NCBI RefSeq assembly: GCF_021379005.1
Contig: NZ_CP075171.1
Span: forward strand, 558,001-622,000
From: Leptodesmis sichuanensis A121
GTDB lineage: Bacteria; Cyanobacteriota; Cyanobacteriia; Leptolyngbyales; Leptolyngbyaceae
DNA length: 64,000 bases
Direction: 5' to 3'
A model generated the notes under the pieces. That model made no database searches. It saw only the letters and a program-made list of their open reading frames with translations, and was not told where the DNA came from. The first letter of the stretch is position 1. Every line of letters starts with the position of its first letter. Positions 26,548-36,368 of the stretch are shown piece after piece. A program made the position numbers and the translations under genes.

Positions 26548-27001
26548 TTACACCTGACTGGTTTCTGCGCTTGTGGTTGCTCTTCGCTTCCGCCACATAT
26601 TCATTCCTAGCGCCAGCATACCGGGCAGTAGGGCAGGGGTAGGAATTGCGGCAGGCGAGCTGAAAGACGCTTTAAAGGCAAGATCTTGACGCGAAGAGAC
26701 ATTATTTCGTGAAGGAATACTATTCCAGTTGGTAGTTGTCACCTGGGAGAAGTTTGGCCCATTGTTAAGAAAAAAGCCGTCCCCCCCTAGATAAGGATTG
26801 CTAGAGAGCAGCCCAACCGATCCGGAGCCATTGTTTGAGATATTGGAGGCGTTAATGAATACGACATATTGTTGCCCTGCCAGCAGATTAACGCCCCCGG
26901 TAACAAAGTTAAATGGACTAAAAACATTCCGCTGAAAAGTTACTTCTTGGCTGCTCTCATATAAAACAGGGCCAGTTGCTTTTCCACCATCCCAAGCCAT
27001 G
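26548..27001 (-). pseudogene. PTPA/PEP-CTERM secreted protein, 5' end lost at a MITE
   Basis: The C-terminus shows an exosortase sorting signal: AAIPTPALLPGMLALGMNMW followed by RKRRATT (PTP motif, hydrophobic helix, basic cluster). The mature part (AWDGGKATGPVLYESSQEVTFQ, GGVNLLAGQQYVVFINAS) is a lectin-like beta domain of secreted proteins. There is no signal peptide: the frame enters the MITE at 27002, and the only ATG is internal. Beyond the MITE a short frame at 27202-27234 reads MLNFQKKTLSY, which might be the original N-terminus, but the intervening signal peptide is missing. Product should not be secreted. Confidence 0.75.
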
Positions 27002-27201
27002 CTGGTTAACTGACAAATCTCCTGAACACCCGCTGCATCACCAGGAAATCAATTTCCTGGCTCATCGCCAAAGTCATCTAAAGATGACTGGACAAGAGTT
27101 TCAGTCCATTTGCATGGACTTGCGCTGTTAGCCCAAAATTTATTTTAGGGCGGGTTGACAACAGAGACATGAGCCTTTCAGAACTTTTGTCAGTCAGTCA
27201 G
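27002..27201 (+). mobile_element. 200-bp MITE (copy 2)
   Basis: Same length and near-identical sequence to the element at 1648-1847, in opposite orientation in the window. Ends are CTGGTTAACTGACAAA and (complement) CTGACTGACTGACAAA. The flanking 9-mers CAAGCCATG and GTAGCTAAG do not form a clean duplication, suggesting a deletion next to one end after insertion. The internal hairpins are conserved. Confidence 0.88.
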
Positions 27202-27237
27202 GTAGCTAAGAGTTTTTTTCTGGAAATTGAGCATTGC

Positions 27238-27636
27238 TTAACTGTTGGCAGCCCACAGAATAGCAACATCATACTGGTGAAAAATTGCATCGGCTGTGAC
27301 CAGGGTTAATTTTTCCAACTGGGCCTGGGAGATCAATATGCGATCGAAGGGATCGCGATGATGCAGAGGCAATGAGGCTATTTGTATCGCGTGGGATGCT
27401 TTAATCTCCAAAGGTCTTGTCCCTAATTGAGCCATTCGCCTGGGAACGTAGCTATCGATGGGATCGGGTAGCGGCAACTTCCCAATTGAAACTTTGATTC
27501 CCATTTCCCAAATGCTGGCGACTGAAAGCCATAGCTCATTGGTTTCGTCGGCTATGTGAGAAATTGCCTCCTCATTCAAGCAATCCGGTTGAGCAAACCA
27601 CCATAACCAACATTGGGTATCCAATAACAGTTTCAC
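27238..27636 (-). CDS. vapC: VapC-family PIN-domain toxin
   Basis: 132 residues with a PIN ribonuclease fold: KLLLDTQCWLWWF holds the first acidic residue, ELWLSVASIWEMGIKVSIGKL the second (E of WE), and HHRDPFDRILISQAQ (residues 92-106) plus VTADAIF the third and fourth. Such toxins cleave tRNA or rRNA. Its start overlaps the antitoxin stop by four bases (27633-27636). The two genes form a normal antitoxin-first operon. Confidence 0.93.
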   Translation of the reverse strand: MKLLLDTQCWLWWFAQPDCLNEEAISHIADETNELWLSVASIWEMGIKVSIGKLPLPDPIDSYVPRRMAQLGTRPLEIKASHAIQIASLPLHHRDPFDRILISQAQLEKLTLVTADAIFHQYDVAILWAANS

Positions 27637-27878
27637 GATTGCTGTCCCTCAAATGCGGCCAGAATGTCTTCTGGCAAGGGATCATTAAAGTTGTCCGGCA
27701 CCGTGAAGCGATCTCGATCACAGCCCAAACTATCCCGTCGATGAGTAGTCGGACGGAAGGGAACCAACTTGGCGACTGGAATACCCCGATTAGAAATAAT
27801 AATCTCCTCACCCATCTCCACACGGGACAGAAGCCGGGACAGATTGCTTTTAGCTTGATGAATATTGACGGTTTCCAT
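27633..27878 (-). CDS. Phd/YefM-type antitoxin
   Basis: 81 residues starting METVNIHQAKSNLSRLLSRVEMGEEIIISNRGIPVAKLVPF, the classic Phd/YefM DNA-binding domain, followed by a toxin-binding tail ending LPEDILAAFEGQQS. Partner of the VapC toxin and probably autorepressor; a palindromic operator candidate lies just upstream at 27892-27903. Confidence 0.93.
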   Translation of the reverse strand: METVNIHQAKSNLSRLLSRVEMGEEIIISNRGIPVAKLVPFRPTTHRRDSLGCDRDRFTVPDNFNDPLPEDILAAFEGQQS

Positions 27879-27891
27879 CGTTTCTAAACTA

Positions 27892-27903
27892 AGTTTATAA
27901 ACT
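27892..27903. promoter_or_regulatory. Candidate operator of the toxin-antitoxin pair
   Basis: AGTTTATAAACT is a perfect 12-bp palindrome 14 bases upstream of the antitoxin start, embedded in repeated AAACTAAGT and TAGTTTA segments (27886-27916). Phd/YefM antitoxins bind paired palindromes in this position. Confidence 0.5.
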
Positions 27904-28119
27904 AAGTCTAGTTTAAAGCTGGTTTTGAGAGCGGTTTTGTAACCAAAATGGGCTTCGATCGTTATTGTTCATTACGCTCTATGGCGATCGTTACGCTCTG
28001 TTGCGGAAATATTACACTCTGTTTCAATTGGCTGGATCTGGCTCCGAGAGCGGCAGTTCTGTAAAACGTCCGTGATAGGATGCATTCTCGTAGCTTCTAG
28101 AGACTTTAGGAGAAACGCC

Positions 28120-29343
28120 TTGGCACTACGGGTTGCTGTTGTGGGTGGAGGCCCCGCTGGTTCTTCCGCCGCCGAAGTTTTGGCAAAAGCTGGTATTGAA
28201 ACCTATTTAATCGAACGTAAGTTAGACAACGTGAAACCCTGCGGTGGTGCCATTCCGCTGTGCATGGTGAGCGAGTTTGAACTGCCCCCAGAAATCATCG
28301 ATCGCCGGGTTCGCAAGATGAAGATGATTTCGCCGTCCAATATTGAAGTCAATATTGGCAGCACGTTAAAGGATGACGAATATATCGGGATGTGTCGCCG
28401 GGAAATCCTGGATGGCTTCCTGCGGACTCGTGCCGAAAAGTGCGGCACTAAAGTCATCAACGGCACCCTCCATAAGCTAGAAATTCCTGGTAACGACACG
28501 GATCCTTACATCCTGCACTATGCGGATCACTCCAACGGCACTTTGGAAGGGGAAAACAAAACCCTGAAAGTGGATCTGGTGATCGGTGCGGATGGCGCTA
28601 ACTCGCGTGTCGCGAAAGCGATCGATGCGGGCGATTACAACTACGCGATCGCATTCCAGGAGCGGATTCGCATTCCCGATGACAAGATGGCCTACTACGA
28701 AGACCTGGCCGAAATGTATGTGGGAGATGATGTCTCGCCTGACTTCTACGCCTGGGTCTTCCCCAAATACGATCACGTTGCGGTCGGTACGGGCACCATG
28801 AAGCCCAACCAGGCTCGGATTAAGGAACTGCAACGGGGAATCCGGGAACGTGCAGCCGCCAAATTGCGGGGCGGGAAGATTATCCGCGTGGAAGCCCATC
28901 CCATTCCTGAACACCCCAGACCTCGTCGGGTTGTAGGCCGGGTCGCTCTGGTCGGTGATGCGGCTGGAACCGTGACCAAGTCGTCTGGAGAGGGGATCTA
29001 CTTTGCAGCTAAATCGGGGCGGATGTGTGCTGAGGCGATCGTTGAATTCTCCAATAAAGGAGAACGGATTCCCACGGAACAAGACCTGAAGGTTTACATC
29101 AAGCGGTGGGATAAGCAGTACGGCATGACCTACCTGGTACTGGATCTGCTGCAGCGGGTCTTCTATCGCTCCGATGCAACCCGTGAGGCCTTCGTCGAAA
29201 TGTGTTCGGACATTGATGTACAAAAGCTGACTTTCGATAGCTATTTGTATAAGACGGTGGTACCCGCCAATCCCCTGGTGCAACTGAAGATCACCGCCAA
29301 AACCATCGGTAGCCTACTTCGCGGCAACGCCTTGGCTCCTTAA
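28120..29343 (+). CDS. chlP: Geranylgeranyl diphosphate reductase
   Basis: ChlP reduces the geranylgeranyl side chain to phytyl for chlorophyll a and tocopherol. 407 residues from a TTG at 28120 with AGGAGAAA upstream, giving MALRVAVVGGGPAGSSAAEVLAKAG as in other cyanobacterial ChlP; the upstream ATG 28072 adds residues absent from the family. FAD fold GGGPAGSS, then KLDNVKPCGGAIPLCMV, GADGANSRVAKAI and VGDAAGTVTKSSGEGIYFAAKSG. It is followed by a palindrome and a T-tract terminator, so it is probably transcribed alone. Confidence 0.97.
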   Translation: MALRVAVVGGGPAGSSAAEVLAKAGIETYLIERKLDNVKPCGGAIPLCMVSEFELPPEIIDRRVRKMKMISPSNIEVNIGSTLKDDEYIGMCRREILDGFLRTRAEKCGTKVINGTLHKLEIPGNDTDPYILHYADHSNGTLEGENKTLKVDLVIGADGANSRVAKAIDAGDYNYAIAFQERIRIPDDKMAYYEDLAEMYVGDDVSPDFYAWVFPKYDHVAVGTGTMKPNQARIKELQRGIRERAAAKLRGGKIIRVEAHPIPEHPRPRRVVGRVALVGDAAGTVTKSSGEGIYFAAKSGRMCAEAIVEFSNKGERIPTEQDLKVYIKRWDKQYGMTYLVLDLLQRVFYRSDATREAFVEMCSDIDVQKLTFDSYLYKTVVPANPLVQLKITAKTIGSLLRGNALAP

Positions 29344-29389
29344 AGGTATTTAGGTTTAGAGATTTACCGATCTCTAAACCTAAATACCT
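29344..29389. repeat. Perfect 20-bp-stem palindrome directly after chlP
   Basis: Arms AGGTATTTAGGTTTAGAGAT (29344-29363) and its exact complement (29370-29389) enclose TTACCG. The structure begins one base after the chlP stop. It has no T-tract, so it may protect the 3' end of the message or be a mobile palindrome more than a terminator. Confidence 0.8.
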
Positions 29390-29423
29390 CAACTTTCACT
29401 CCTCACCTGAGTCATTCCTACTC

Positions 29424-29459
29424 ACCAGCACCGGAAATTTTTCCAGTGCTGGTTTTTTC
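29424..29459 (+). terminator. Rho-independent terminator of chlP
   Basis: The stem ACCAGCAC/GTGCTGGT (29424-29431, 29446-29453) with a 14-base loop is followed by a run of six T ending at 29458. Correctly placed about 80 bases after chlP. Confidence 0.75.
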
Positions 29460-29631
29460 TTGATGCCTATCAAAATCACGTTGATGAGTGATCATGATCA
29501 TCTGGACTCATTTGGAATGGTGGCCACTCCCTTTGATGATCTCTTTACGAGGGAAGTTTTTAAAGGATTGATAAAGTCCTGCGATGCTGTCCCTCGGTTT
29601 AAGCTCCAGTATTCATCAAAGGTGCCCCCTT

Positions 29632-30006
29632 ATGACAGCCCCCTATGGCAGCCTATCTCCTATTAGATCTGGGAACGTCTTTACCTCACGCACGATCGCG
29701 CCCACTGCCCAACCCACTGCTCAACCCTGGTCTCCCTCTGCTAAAGCCACTACCCAAATGCAACGCTATAACGAATTGATTGAACGGTTAGTGTGCTACC
29801 TGATGCAGGAAGGCTACAACTTCATGGAAGCGAAGGATGAAGTCTTGACTATAGGCCGCTTGGATCCCCACACTACCGTCCGCGATTTTGATCAACTTGA
29901 TCCCATGACCGATCGCGAAGCCCTACTGGGATTCAAAGCCTACAATGCGATCGTTCGTCTGCAACGGCGGTACGCGGAGTTGATCAATAAATATGTTCAG
30001 GGATAG
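29632..30006 (+). CDS. Conserved cyanobacterial hypothetical protein
   Basis: About 124 residues from ATG 29632 (MTAPYGSLSP); an ATG 48 bases upstream gives residues that look non-native. A proline/threonine-rich N-terminus is followed by QRYNELIERLVCYLMQEGYNFMEAKDEVLTIGRLDP and EALLGFKAYNAIVRLQRRYAELI, a compact helical domain with cyanobacterial character. Function unknown. It lies after the chlP terminator and before the convergent xseB. Confidence 0.65.
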   Translation: MTAPYGSLSPIRSGNVFTSRTIAPTAQPTAQPWSPSAKATTQMQRYNELIERLVCYLMQEGYNFMEAKDEVLTIGRLDPHTTVRDFDQLDPMTDREALLGFKAYNAIVRLQRRYAELINKYVQG

Positions 30007-30113
30007 GGGATTGGGATTAGGAATTGGGGATTGGGGTTGAGAGGTATTACTTGCTACCATCCACTCCTCTACTCCTCCACCCCCTCACTCCCCCATCTTC
30101 CTCACCTTCTCCC

Positions 30114-30410
30114 TCAAAACTCTGGCTCGTCCTTCAGAGTTTCAATTAGCAGATCCATTTGTCGTTGTCGCTCGGCCAGGAAGGTTTCGCATTCTTGCAG
30201 GCTCTCGACTGCGGCGGCAAACTCATCAAATACTTCAGCCAGTTCCAGTTCTCCAGATTCAATCCGGGAGATGGTGGCTTCTATCCTTTGCACCGTTTGC
30301 TCATAGTTCCAGTCCTCCCGCTGTACACCAGCAGTGGGAGAAGTCAGGGAACCGTCTGTTGAGTTGGGTGGGTTGCCTCTGTTGTCCACAGAGTCATGCA
30401 GATCGTTCAC
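30114..30410 (-). CDS. xseB: Exodeoxyribonuclease VII small subunit
   Basis: 98 residues. The conserved core is [41 protein letters not shown] followed by [11 protein letters not shown], the two-helix hairpin of XseB. The N-terminal 30 residues are a low-complexity extension. With XseA it forms the enzyme that degrades single-stranded DNA from both ends. It follows xseA on the same strand with a 71-bp gap. Confidence 0.92.
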   Translation of the reverse strand: MNDLHDSVDNRGNPPNSTDGSLTSPTAGVQREDWNYEQTVQRIEATISRIESGELELAEVFDEFAAAVESLQECETFLAERQRQMDLLIETLKDEPEF

Positions 30411-30481
30411 AGGTTGATTTGGGCAAGGGTTATATCGCCAGTATATTTTTACCCAGCATTCTTACTCAAAGATCTCATGAT

Positions 30482-31735
30482 CTATTTAGAAGCTTGAGGC
30501 TGTTCCGCCAGAATTTCTGTAACTGTAACCTTCACTTGACCCTGGCCTAGTTGCACCTGGAGTTCTTCACCCAGAGATAAAGTTTCTGTAGAGCGGGCGA
30601 TCGTCCCATTGCGCTGCCGCACCACCGCGTATCCCCGTTTCAACACCGATTCAGGATCCAGCGTGGCCAATTTTTGCCGCAACAGTTGACAATGTTGTTT
30701 TGCCTCCTGCAGTTGCTGGGTACTGCGTTGAATCAATCGTTGCTGCATCCAGCCCAGGAGTTGTGTTTCGTGATGCAGTTTGCGATCGATCTGCAACTGC
30801 AGGAGGCGGATTCGCAACCGTTGCAGCCGATCGTGGGTCACTTCCAGGCGATATTGCATAGCATCGTTGAGAGTCAGCATTCGCTCGCGATGTTCGGCAT
30901 ACAGGTCAGCGAGTTGAGGAACGGCTTGTTCAGCGGCAGCGGTGGGGGTATGGGCACAAAAATCGGCAGCCAGATCAGCCAGCGACTCATCTCGTTGGTG
31001 GCCAATTCCCGCTATAACGGGGATAGGAGATTCAGCAATTGCCCGTACTACTCGTTCGTCATTAAAGCAAGCCATATCTTCGATCGCGCCGCCGCCGCGT
31101 GATAGAATTAGTACATCTGCTCTGCCATCCCGGATGACTCGTGCGATCGCTCGGACGATGGCATCGGGAGCCTGATCACCCTGAACCAGTGCCGGAGAAA
31201 AGAGCACATGCAAACCGGGATAGCGTCGTCGTAGCGTCCGTTGAATGTCTCCCCAGGCAGCGGCTTGCGGGGAGGTAACCACTGCCACAACCCGTGGATG
31301 GGTGGGTAACGGACGTTTTCGTTGGGGATCAAACAAGCCCTCAGCTTCTAACCGATGGCGCAGTTGACGGTATCGCAGTGCTCGTAAGCCCTCCCCTCCC
31401 GGTAACACCTGCCAGACAATCAACTGGTACTGTCCCCGTTGAGGATGCACATGGATCCGACCCAGGATAATCAGTTGCTCTCCCTGCGTTGGCAGAGTGG
31501 CGAGGCGATCGATCTGATGATTCCAGACCACGCAGTTAATTGCGGCCTTTTCGTCTGGATCCTGCAGGGTAAAAAATAGTCCGCTACGATACCGCGTGGC
31601 ACTGGACACTTCCCCCGTCACCCAGATCTGCCGCAGTTGGTCATCCTGTTCCAACAATGCCTGGATGTAAGCTGTTAAACCTGCTACAGACAGGGCTGTA
31701 TCTGGAACCAGGAGGTTATGAAAGTAAGATGTCAT
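30482..31735 (-). CDS. xseA: Exodeoxyribonuclease VII large subunit
   Basis: 417 residues. N-terminal OB fold (LSVAGLTAYIQALLEQDDQLRQIWVTGEVSSA), catalytic domain with RPLPTHPRVVAVVTSPQAAAWGDI, ADVLILSRGGGAIEDMACFNDE and PVIAGIGHQRDESLADLAADFCAHTPTAAAE, then a long coiled coil and a C-terminal VLKRGYAVVRQ. Works with XseB in single-strand DNA degradation and repair. Divergent from recA, sharing about 205 bp of upstream DNA that contains one copy of the 73-bp repeat. Confidence 0.96.
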   Translation of the reverse strand: MTSYFHNLLVPDTALSVAGLTAYIQALLEQDDQLRQIWVTGEVSSATRYRSGLFFTLQDPDEKAAINCVVWNHQIDRLATLPTQGEQLIILGRIHVHPQRGQYQLIVWQVLPGGEGLRALRYRQLRHRLEAEGLFDPQRKRPLPTHPRVVAVVTSPQAAAWGDIQRTLRRRYPGLHVLFSPALVQGDQAPDAIVRAIARVIRDGRADVLILSRGGGAIEDMACFNDERVVRAIAESPIPVIAGIGHQRDESLADLAADFCAHTPTAAAEQAVPQLADLYAEHRERMLTLNDAMQYRLEVTHDRLQRLRIRLLQLQIDRKLHHETQLLGWMQQRLIQRSTQQLQEAKQHCQLLRQKLATLDPESVLKRGYAVVRQRNGTIARSTETLSLGEELQVQLGQGQVKVTVTEILAEQPQASK

Positions 31736-31810
31736 ACTTGATTAGCAGCAGCAACTGTTTATAGATTAACCAGACTTCTCCAAACCAGATGGAACCGACT
31801 AGAATTCCTC

Positions 31811-31883
31811 TAAACCAAGGCCAGCTAGAGAACTGAAGTCTTCCGATAGGCAAAACTACGGTTCTGGACTTGCAAAAGGTTTA
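31811..31883. repeat. 73-bp dispersed inverted repeat (copy A)
   Basis: Begins TAAACCAAGGCCAGCTAGAG and ends GTTCTGGACTTG...AGGTTTA. It lies in the divergent xseA-recA promoter region and has the same length as copies B, C, E and F. Confidence 0.85.
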
Positions 31884-31940
31884 AATCCCCTAACCACCCG
31901 GTTTTCCCACCTCTATTCATACTCTTGCGTTGAGGCGCTC

Positions 31941-33014
31941 ATGGCTACTAAAACTGATAACTCCTCCGATAAGCAAAAGGCTCTGAACCTGGTTGTGACG
32001 CAGATTGAGCGCAACTTTGGCAAAGGCAGCATTATGCGCCTGGGGGATGCCACCCGCATGAAAGTTGAAACCATTCCGACTGGCGCATTGACTCTAGATC
32101 TGGCGCTGGGCGGGGGGTTACCCAAAGGACGGGTGATTGAAATTTATGGTCCGGAAAGTTCGGGTAAAACGACTCTGGCTCTCCATGCGTTAGCAGAAGT
32201 ACAGCGAAATGGTGGGATTGCCGCCTTTGTGGATGCGGAACACGCGCTGGATCCTACCTATGCTGCAGCCCTGGGGGTTGATATTGATAACCTGCTGGTG
32301 TCTCAGCCCGATACGGGAGAAGCTGCCCTGGAAATTGTGGATCAGCTGGTGCGATCGTCGGCGATCGACATCATCGTGGTGGACTCTGTAGCTGCTCTGG
32401 TGCCCCGTGCGGAAATTGAAGGCGAAATGGGGGATGCTCACGTGGGCTTACAGGCTCGTTTGATGAGTCAGGCACTGCGAAAAATTACTGGCAACATGGG
32501 CAAGTCAGGCTGTACGGTGATTTTCCTCAACCAACTGCGGCAGAAGATCGGCGTGACTTATGGTAATCCTGAAACCACGACCGGGGGTCAGGCGCTCAAG
32601 TTCTATGCCTCCGTGCGACTCGATATTCGCCGGATTCAAACCCTGAAGAAAGGCACAGAAGAATATGGCAACCGGGCCAAGGTGAAAGTCGCCAAGAATA
32701 AAGTTGCTCCCCCATTCCGGGTAGCTGAGTTCGACATTATTTTTGGCAAGGGCATCTCCAGTCTGGGCTGCCTGATTGACCTGGCAGAAGAAACAGGGGT
32801 GGTGGTTCGCAAGGGAGCCTGGTACAGCTACAACGGCGACAATATCGCTCAGGGACGGGACAATGCCATTAAATATATGGAGGAAAAACCCGATTTTGCT
32901 AAGAAGGTAGACCAGGAAGTTCGCCAAAAACTGGAAATGGGCGCGGTTGTTTCAGCGAATTCAGTGGGTCATCCTGACGAGGATGAGGAGGATGAAGATT
33001 ACGAAGAAGAGTAA
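31941..33014 (+). CDS. recA: Recombinase RecA
   Basis: 357 residues with all RecA landmarks: [14 protein letters not shown], Walker [18 protein letters not shown], Walker [13 protein letters not shown], loop regions [17 protein letters not shown] and [20 protein letters not shown]. RecA binds single-stranded DNA and drives homologous recombination; SOS control in cyanobacteria is variable and no LexA box is obvious upstream. The acidic C-terminus ([12 protein letters not shown]) is family-typical. Confidence 0.99.
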   Translation: MATKTDNSSDKQKALNLVVTQIERNFGKGSIMRLGDATRMKVETIPTGALTLDLALGGGLPKGRVIEIYGPESSGKTTLALHALAEVQRNGGIAAFVDAEHALDPTYAAALGVDIDNLLVSQPDTGEAALEIVDQLVRSSAIDIIVVDSVAALVPRAEIEGEMGDAHVGLQARLMSQALRKITGNMGKSGCTVIFLNQLRQKIGVTYGNPETTTGGQALKFYASVRLDIRRIQTLKKGTEEYGNRAKVKVAKNKVAPPFRVAEFDIIFGKGISSLGCLIDLAEETGVVVRKGAWYSYNGDNIAQGRDNAIKYMEEKPDFAKKVDQEVRQKLEMGAVVSANSVGHPDEDEEDEDYEEE

Positions 33015-33140
33015 AAGAATCCGTTAGTCCTGAAAGGATGGAGAGAGGGGAGGATGAGAGGGTGAGAAGAACTCGTCCTCTCGTCATTTTCTCATCCCAT
33101 CATCACTCCCACCACTTTTGCTTTGGTCGGGTGAACTCTG

Positions 33141-34085
33141 TTACCGGACAAACTTCAAGATGACTTCCGCAGTGGTTTGAGGTTGTTCCAAATGGGGAAC
33201 ATGGCCACACTGACCGATCCAGACCAGATGGCTGCCTGCGATCGCCTGCTGAAATTTCTCGGCATCGGCGGTGCCCAAGATCTGGTCAGCATCTCCCCAC
33301 AGGATCAGAGTGGGGTGCTTGATCTGAGAAATTTTGTTGGCCAGAAAGTTATAGCCACCGCTCTTCGTGAAGGCCACCAATGTCTGATTCCAGTTGGGAT
33401 GTTGCAGGTGCAAGGCCCCACATAGTTGAGCATCGGGAGTGACAAAGCTGGGGTCATGATAAGCCTGCAGACTAACCTTGTGGCGCACTCCGGGACGACG
33501 CAGAAATTCCGTTGCTAAATATCCCAGAGGCGGAATCATCAATTTACCGATGTCCGGGCCTTTGGCAAAACCAGCACTGTCAATCAGCACCAGTTGTTGG
33601 ACAGCCTGAGGATAGGTGAGGGCAAAATCGATCGCCACGGCTCCCCCCATCGAAGCCCCAATCAGGATAACGGGTTCCCCAATCAACGCTTTCCAGGTGT
33701 AGTAAAGGTGGGTCTTAATGGCTTCTGGCGTGAAGGGGATCTTCGAGGGACGATCAGTAAAGCCAAACCCCAGTAAATCGATCGCCCAGGTTGAGCAGTG
33801 CTTGGCTAACAGGGGCTGCAACCGCCGAAATTCCAGCACAGAACTGTCAAACCCGTGCAACAGCAGCATGGGAGGATGGCCTGTTCCCTGGTGTACGTAA
33901 GTCGTGGCGATCGCTCCACTAGCCAGCGATGTTTGGATAGGTTGCCGTTGAATATTTTGAGCCAGTGCAATCGAGGCAGCTTCGCTAAGTAGGGCAGTAT
34001 CGGCTGGTAGAAAATCGGGAAACACAAACTCTGACGTTAAGCTAATTGCAATCGTAAACTTTGTAATCGAAAATCGAAAATCCAA
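33141..34085 (-). CDS. Alpha/beta-fold hydrolase
   Basis: About 314 residues with GHPPMLLLHGFDSS, the oxyanion-hole region, nucleophile elbow GASMGGAVA (catalytic serine), LILWGDADQI (acid) and GQCGHVPHLEQP (histidine). The substrate is unknown; cyanobacterial relatives are haloperoxidase- or epoxide-hydrolase-like. The N-terminus is doubtful: residues 1-20 are read from AT-rich repeat-like sequence, and a GTG at 34025 giving VFPDFLPADTALLSE is a credible alternative start. Convergent with recA. Confidence 0.88.
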   Translation of the reverse strand: MDFRFSITKFTIAISLTSEFVFPDFLPADTALLSEAASIALAQNIQRQPIQTSLASGAIATTYVHQGTGHPPMLLLHGFDSSVLEFRRLQPLLAKHCSTWAIDLLGFGFTDRPSKIPFTPEAIKTHLYYTWKALIGEPVILIGASMGGAVAIDFALTYPQAVQQLVLIDSAGFAKGPDIGKLMIPPLGYLATEFLRRPGVRHKVSLQAYHDPSFVTPDAQLCGALHLQHPNWNQTLVAFTKSGGYNFLANKISQIKHPTLILWGDADQILGTADAEKFQQAIAGSHLVWIGQCGHVPHLEQPQTTAEVILKFVR

Positions 34086-34157
34086 AATGATCTTGTCTCT
34101 CAGACTAAAATAGTACCTTCATCTCATCAGGGATGCCATCCCAAAGGAATTGATTTG

Positions 34158-34886
34158 ATGACTCCTGAACAAGAACAGGCGATCGCCGATTTGCGTGCCC
34201 GTAATGTTGCTCCCAAGCAAATTGCTCGTCAGCTTGGACTACGCCCCGCTGAGGTGAGCGCAGTGATTAAAGCTCAAGCCGAACAGGTCACGGCTCAGCG
34301 CATGGCGAAGGGAGAACTAAGTCCTGTATTTCAATGTCTGGTTAATCGCAATTGTCTTGATGCCCTTTTACCGGATGACCTGAAACACGATCCAGCCCTG
34401 GCTTTCGACGTTCAGGCAGATCTGGATCCCAATGCTGGAATTGCGGTGGTGACGGTAGCTCGTAAAGCCGGGTTTAATCGCCTGGATGTCTGCACCTATC
34501 TGGTGGATATCTGGTGTCTGGGCGTGAAGGATGTGGCCCTTCCCCGAGTGATCGATCTCTCGACCTATAAAGACTTTGTGGATTTTGCCTATCAAGCTTT
34601 TCCCGACGGCAGCCAGGAGATTCCCCTGCAACTGGCTCAGGCGATCGTCCTGGGGAGTGTAGATTATGCCGCTCGCTTGGGATTTCAGCCCCATCGAGAT
34701 TTTGAACAAGCCCGTGCCTTATTAGGAGAATGGGATGGCCAGCCTGTCCTCAACTTTGGCAGGGACGGCAAACCCTATTACATGAGTGGCCCGTATGATG
34801 ATCCGCTCAAGGTTTTAAGAACCCTGCGAGAAACAGTTGGAGAGGGAAATTTTAACTATACAGTTGGGTCTGGAGACGAATGGTAA
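34158..34886 (+). CDS. HTH-containing conserved cyanobacterial protein
   Basis: 242 residues from ATG 34158 (AAGGA upstream; the TTG just before is less likely). The N-terminus TPEQEQAIADLRARNVAPKQIARQLGLRPAEVSAVIKAQ is a helix-turn-helix of the transposase/sigma type; the rest contains FQCLVNRNCLDALLP, TVARKAGFNRLDVCTYLVDIWCLGVKDVALP and GFQPHRDFEQARALLGEW, not assigned to a domain I know. Possibly a transcription factor. It is convergent with hetR across an inverted repeat. Confidence 0.75.
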   Translation: MTPEQEQAIADLRARNVAPKQIARQLGLRPAEVSAVIKAQAEQVTAQRMAKGELSPVFQCLVNRNCLDALLPDDLKHDPALAFDVQADLDPNAGIAVVTVARKAGFNRLDVCTYLVDIWCLGVKDVALPRVIDLSTYKDFVDFAYQAFPDGSQEIPLQLAQAIVLGSVDYAARLGFQPHRDFEQARALLGEWDGQPVLNFGRDGKPYYMSGPYDDPLKVLRTLRETVGEGNFNYTVGSGDEW

Positions 34887-34905
34887 GGGCGAAGAGTCTT
34901 GACCA

Positions 34906-34973
34906 AAACCTCGGAGGTTTAAGCCACTACGCTGATCACGATGCTTAATTTTTGGTTAAAACCTCCGAGGTTT
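34906..34973. repeat. Inverted repeat between convergent genes, 15-bp arms
   Basis: AAACCTCGGAGGTTT (34906-34920) pairs with AAACCTCCGAGGTTT (34959-34973) over a 38-base loop. Each arm is also self-palindromic except at its centre. It probably acts as a bidirectional terminator for the 34158 gene and hetR, or is a repeated cyanobacterial palindrome. Confidence 0.7.
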
Positions 34974-34982
34974 GCGTAAGTC

Positions 34983-35903
<921 letters not shown>

Positions 35904-35978
35904 TTAGAACCATGATGCAAAGGAGATTCTTAGCGCTAATCCTCGCTTACAATCCTTGTTTTACAGCGGATGAATCTA

Positions 35979-36266
35979 TAAACCTTGTCATAATCTAAAC
36001 CTTGTTCAAGCTCAGACCCGTAGTTTCTCGGATCGAAAAACGACCGTTCTCTAGCTGGACTTGGTTTAGAACCATAGTTTCTCTTATCAAAAAACTCCAG
36101 TTCCCTGGTTGGACTTGGTTTAGTTAGGCAACACACAGAATATCGCAGCAATCCCTGATGGAATAAAGGCCAAATCATCCAAAAAGAGAGATATAAACCT
36201 TGTCCAAGCCCGGAACCGTAGTTTCTCTGACAGGAAAACGACCGTTCTCTAGCTGGACTTGGTTTA
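35979..36266. repeat. Cluster of the 73-bp repeat (copies B, B' and C)
   Basis: Copy B at 35996-36068 and copy C at 36194-36266 are full 73-bp units, with B' (36069-36122, truncated at its start) fused head-to-tail to B, and a further stub TAAACCTTGTCATAA at about 35979. All face the same way and fill the hetR upstream region, so they lie in or near its promoter. A minus-strand open frame through them is only repeat sequence. Confidence 0.88.
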
Positions 36267-36368
36267 GCTTTTAATTTCTATAGTATTGCCTAATTTACCT
36301 AGTTTTCCGCAATTCTCCTTGTAAAGTTGGCATTTTTAAGTTAATTAGAAGGGCAAGTAGTCCGACTC

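Noticed and set aside
28072-28119. Upstream ATG start for chlP
   Set aside because: It adds 16 residues absent from the family, while TTG 28120 has a good ribosome site and gives the standard 407-residue protein.
31736-31940. LexA/SOS box before recA
   Set aside because: No AGTAC-type palindrome of the cyanobacterial kind was found; the only structure is a copy of the 73-bp repeat.
35936-36178. 80-residue minus-strand ORF with repeated KPSPTRE and FDKRNYGS blocks
   Set aside because: The repeats in the peptide come from tandem copies of the 73-bp DNA repeat; there is no ribosome site and the same DNA is non-coding elsewhere.
35979-36266. Clustered repeats considered as a CRISPR-like array
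   Set aside because: The units are adjacent or irregularly spaced, are themselves inverted repeats, and occur singly elsewhere; there are no spacers and no cas genes.
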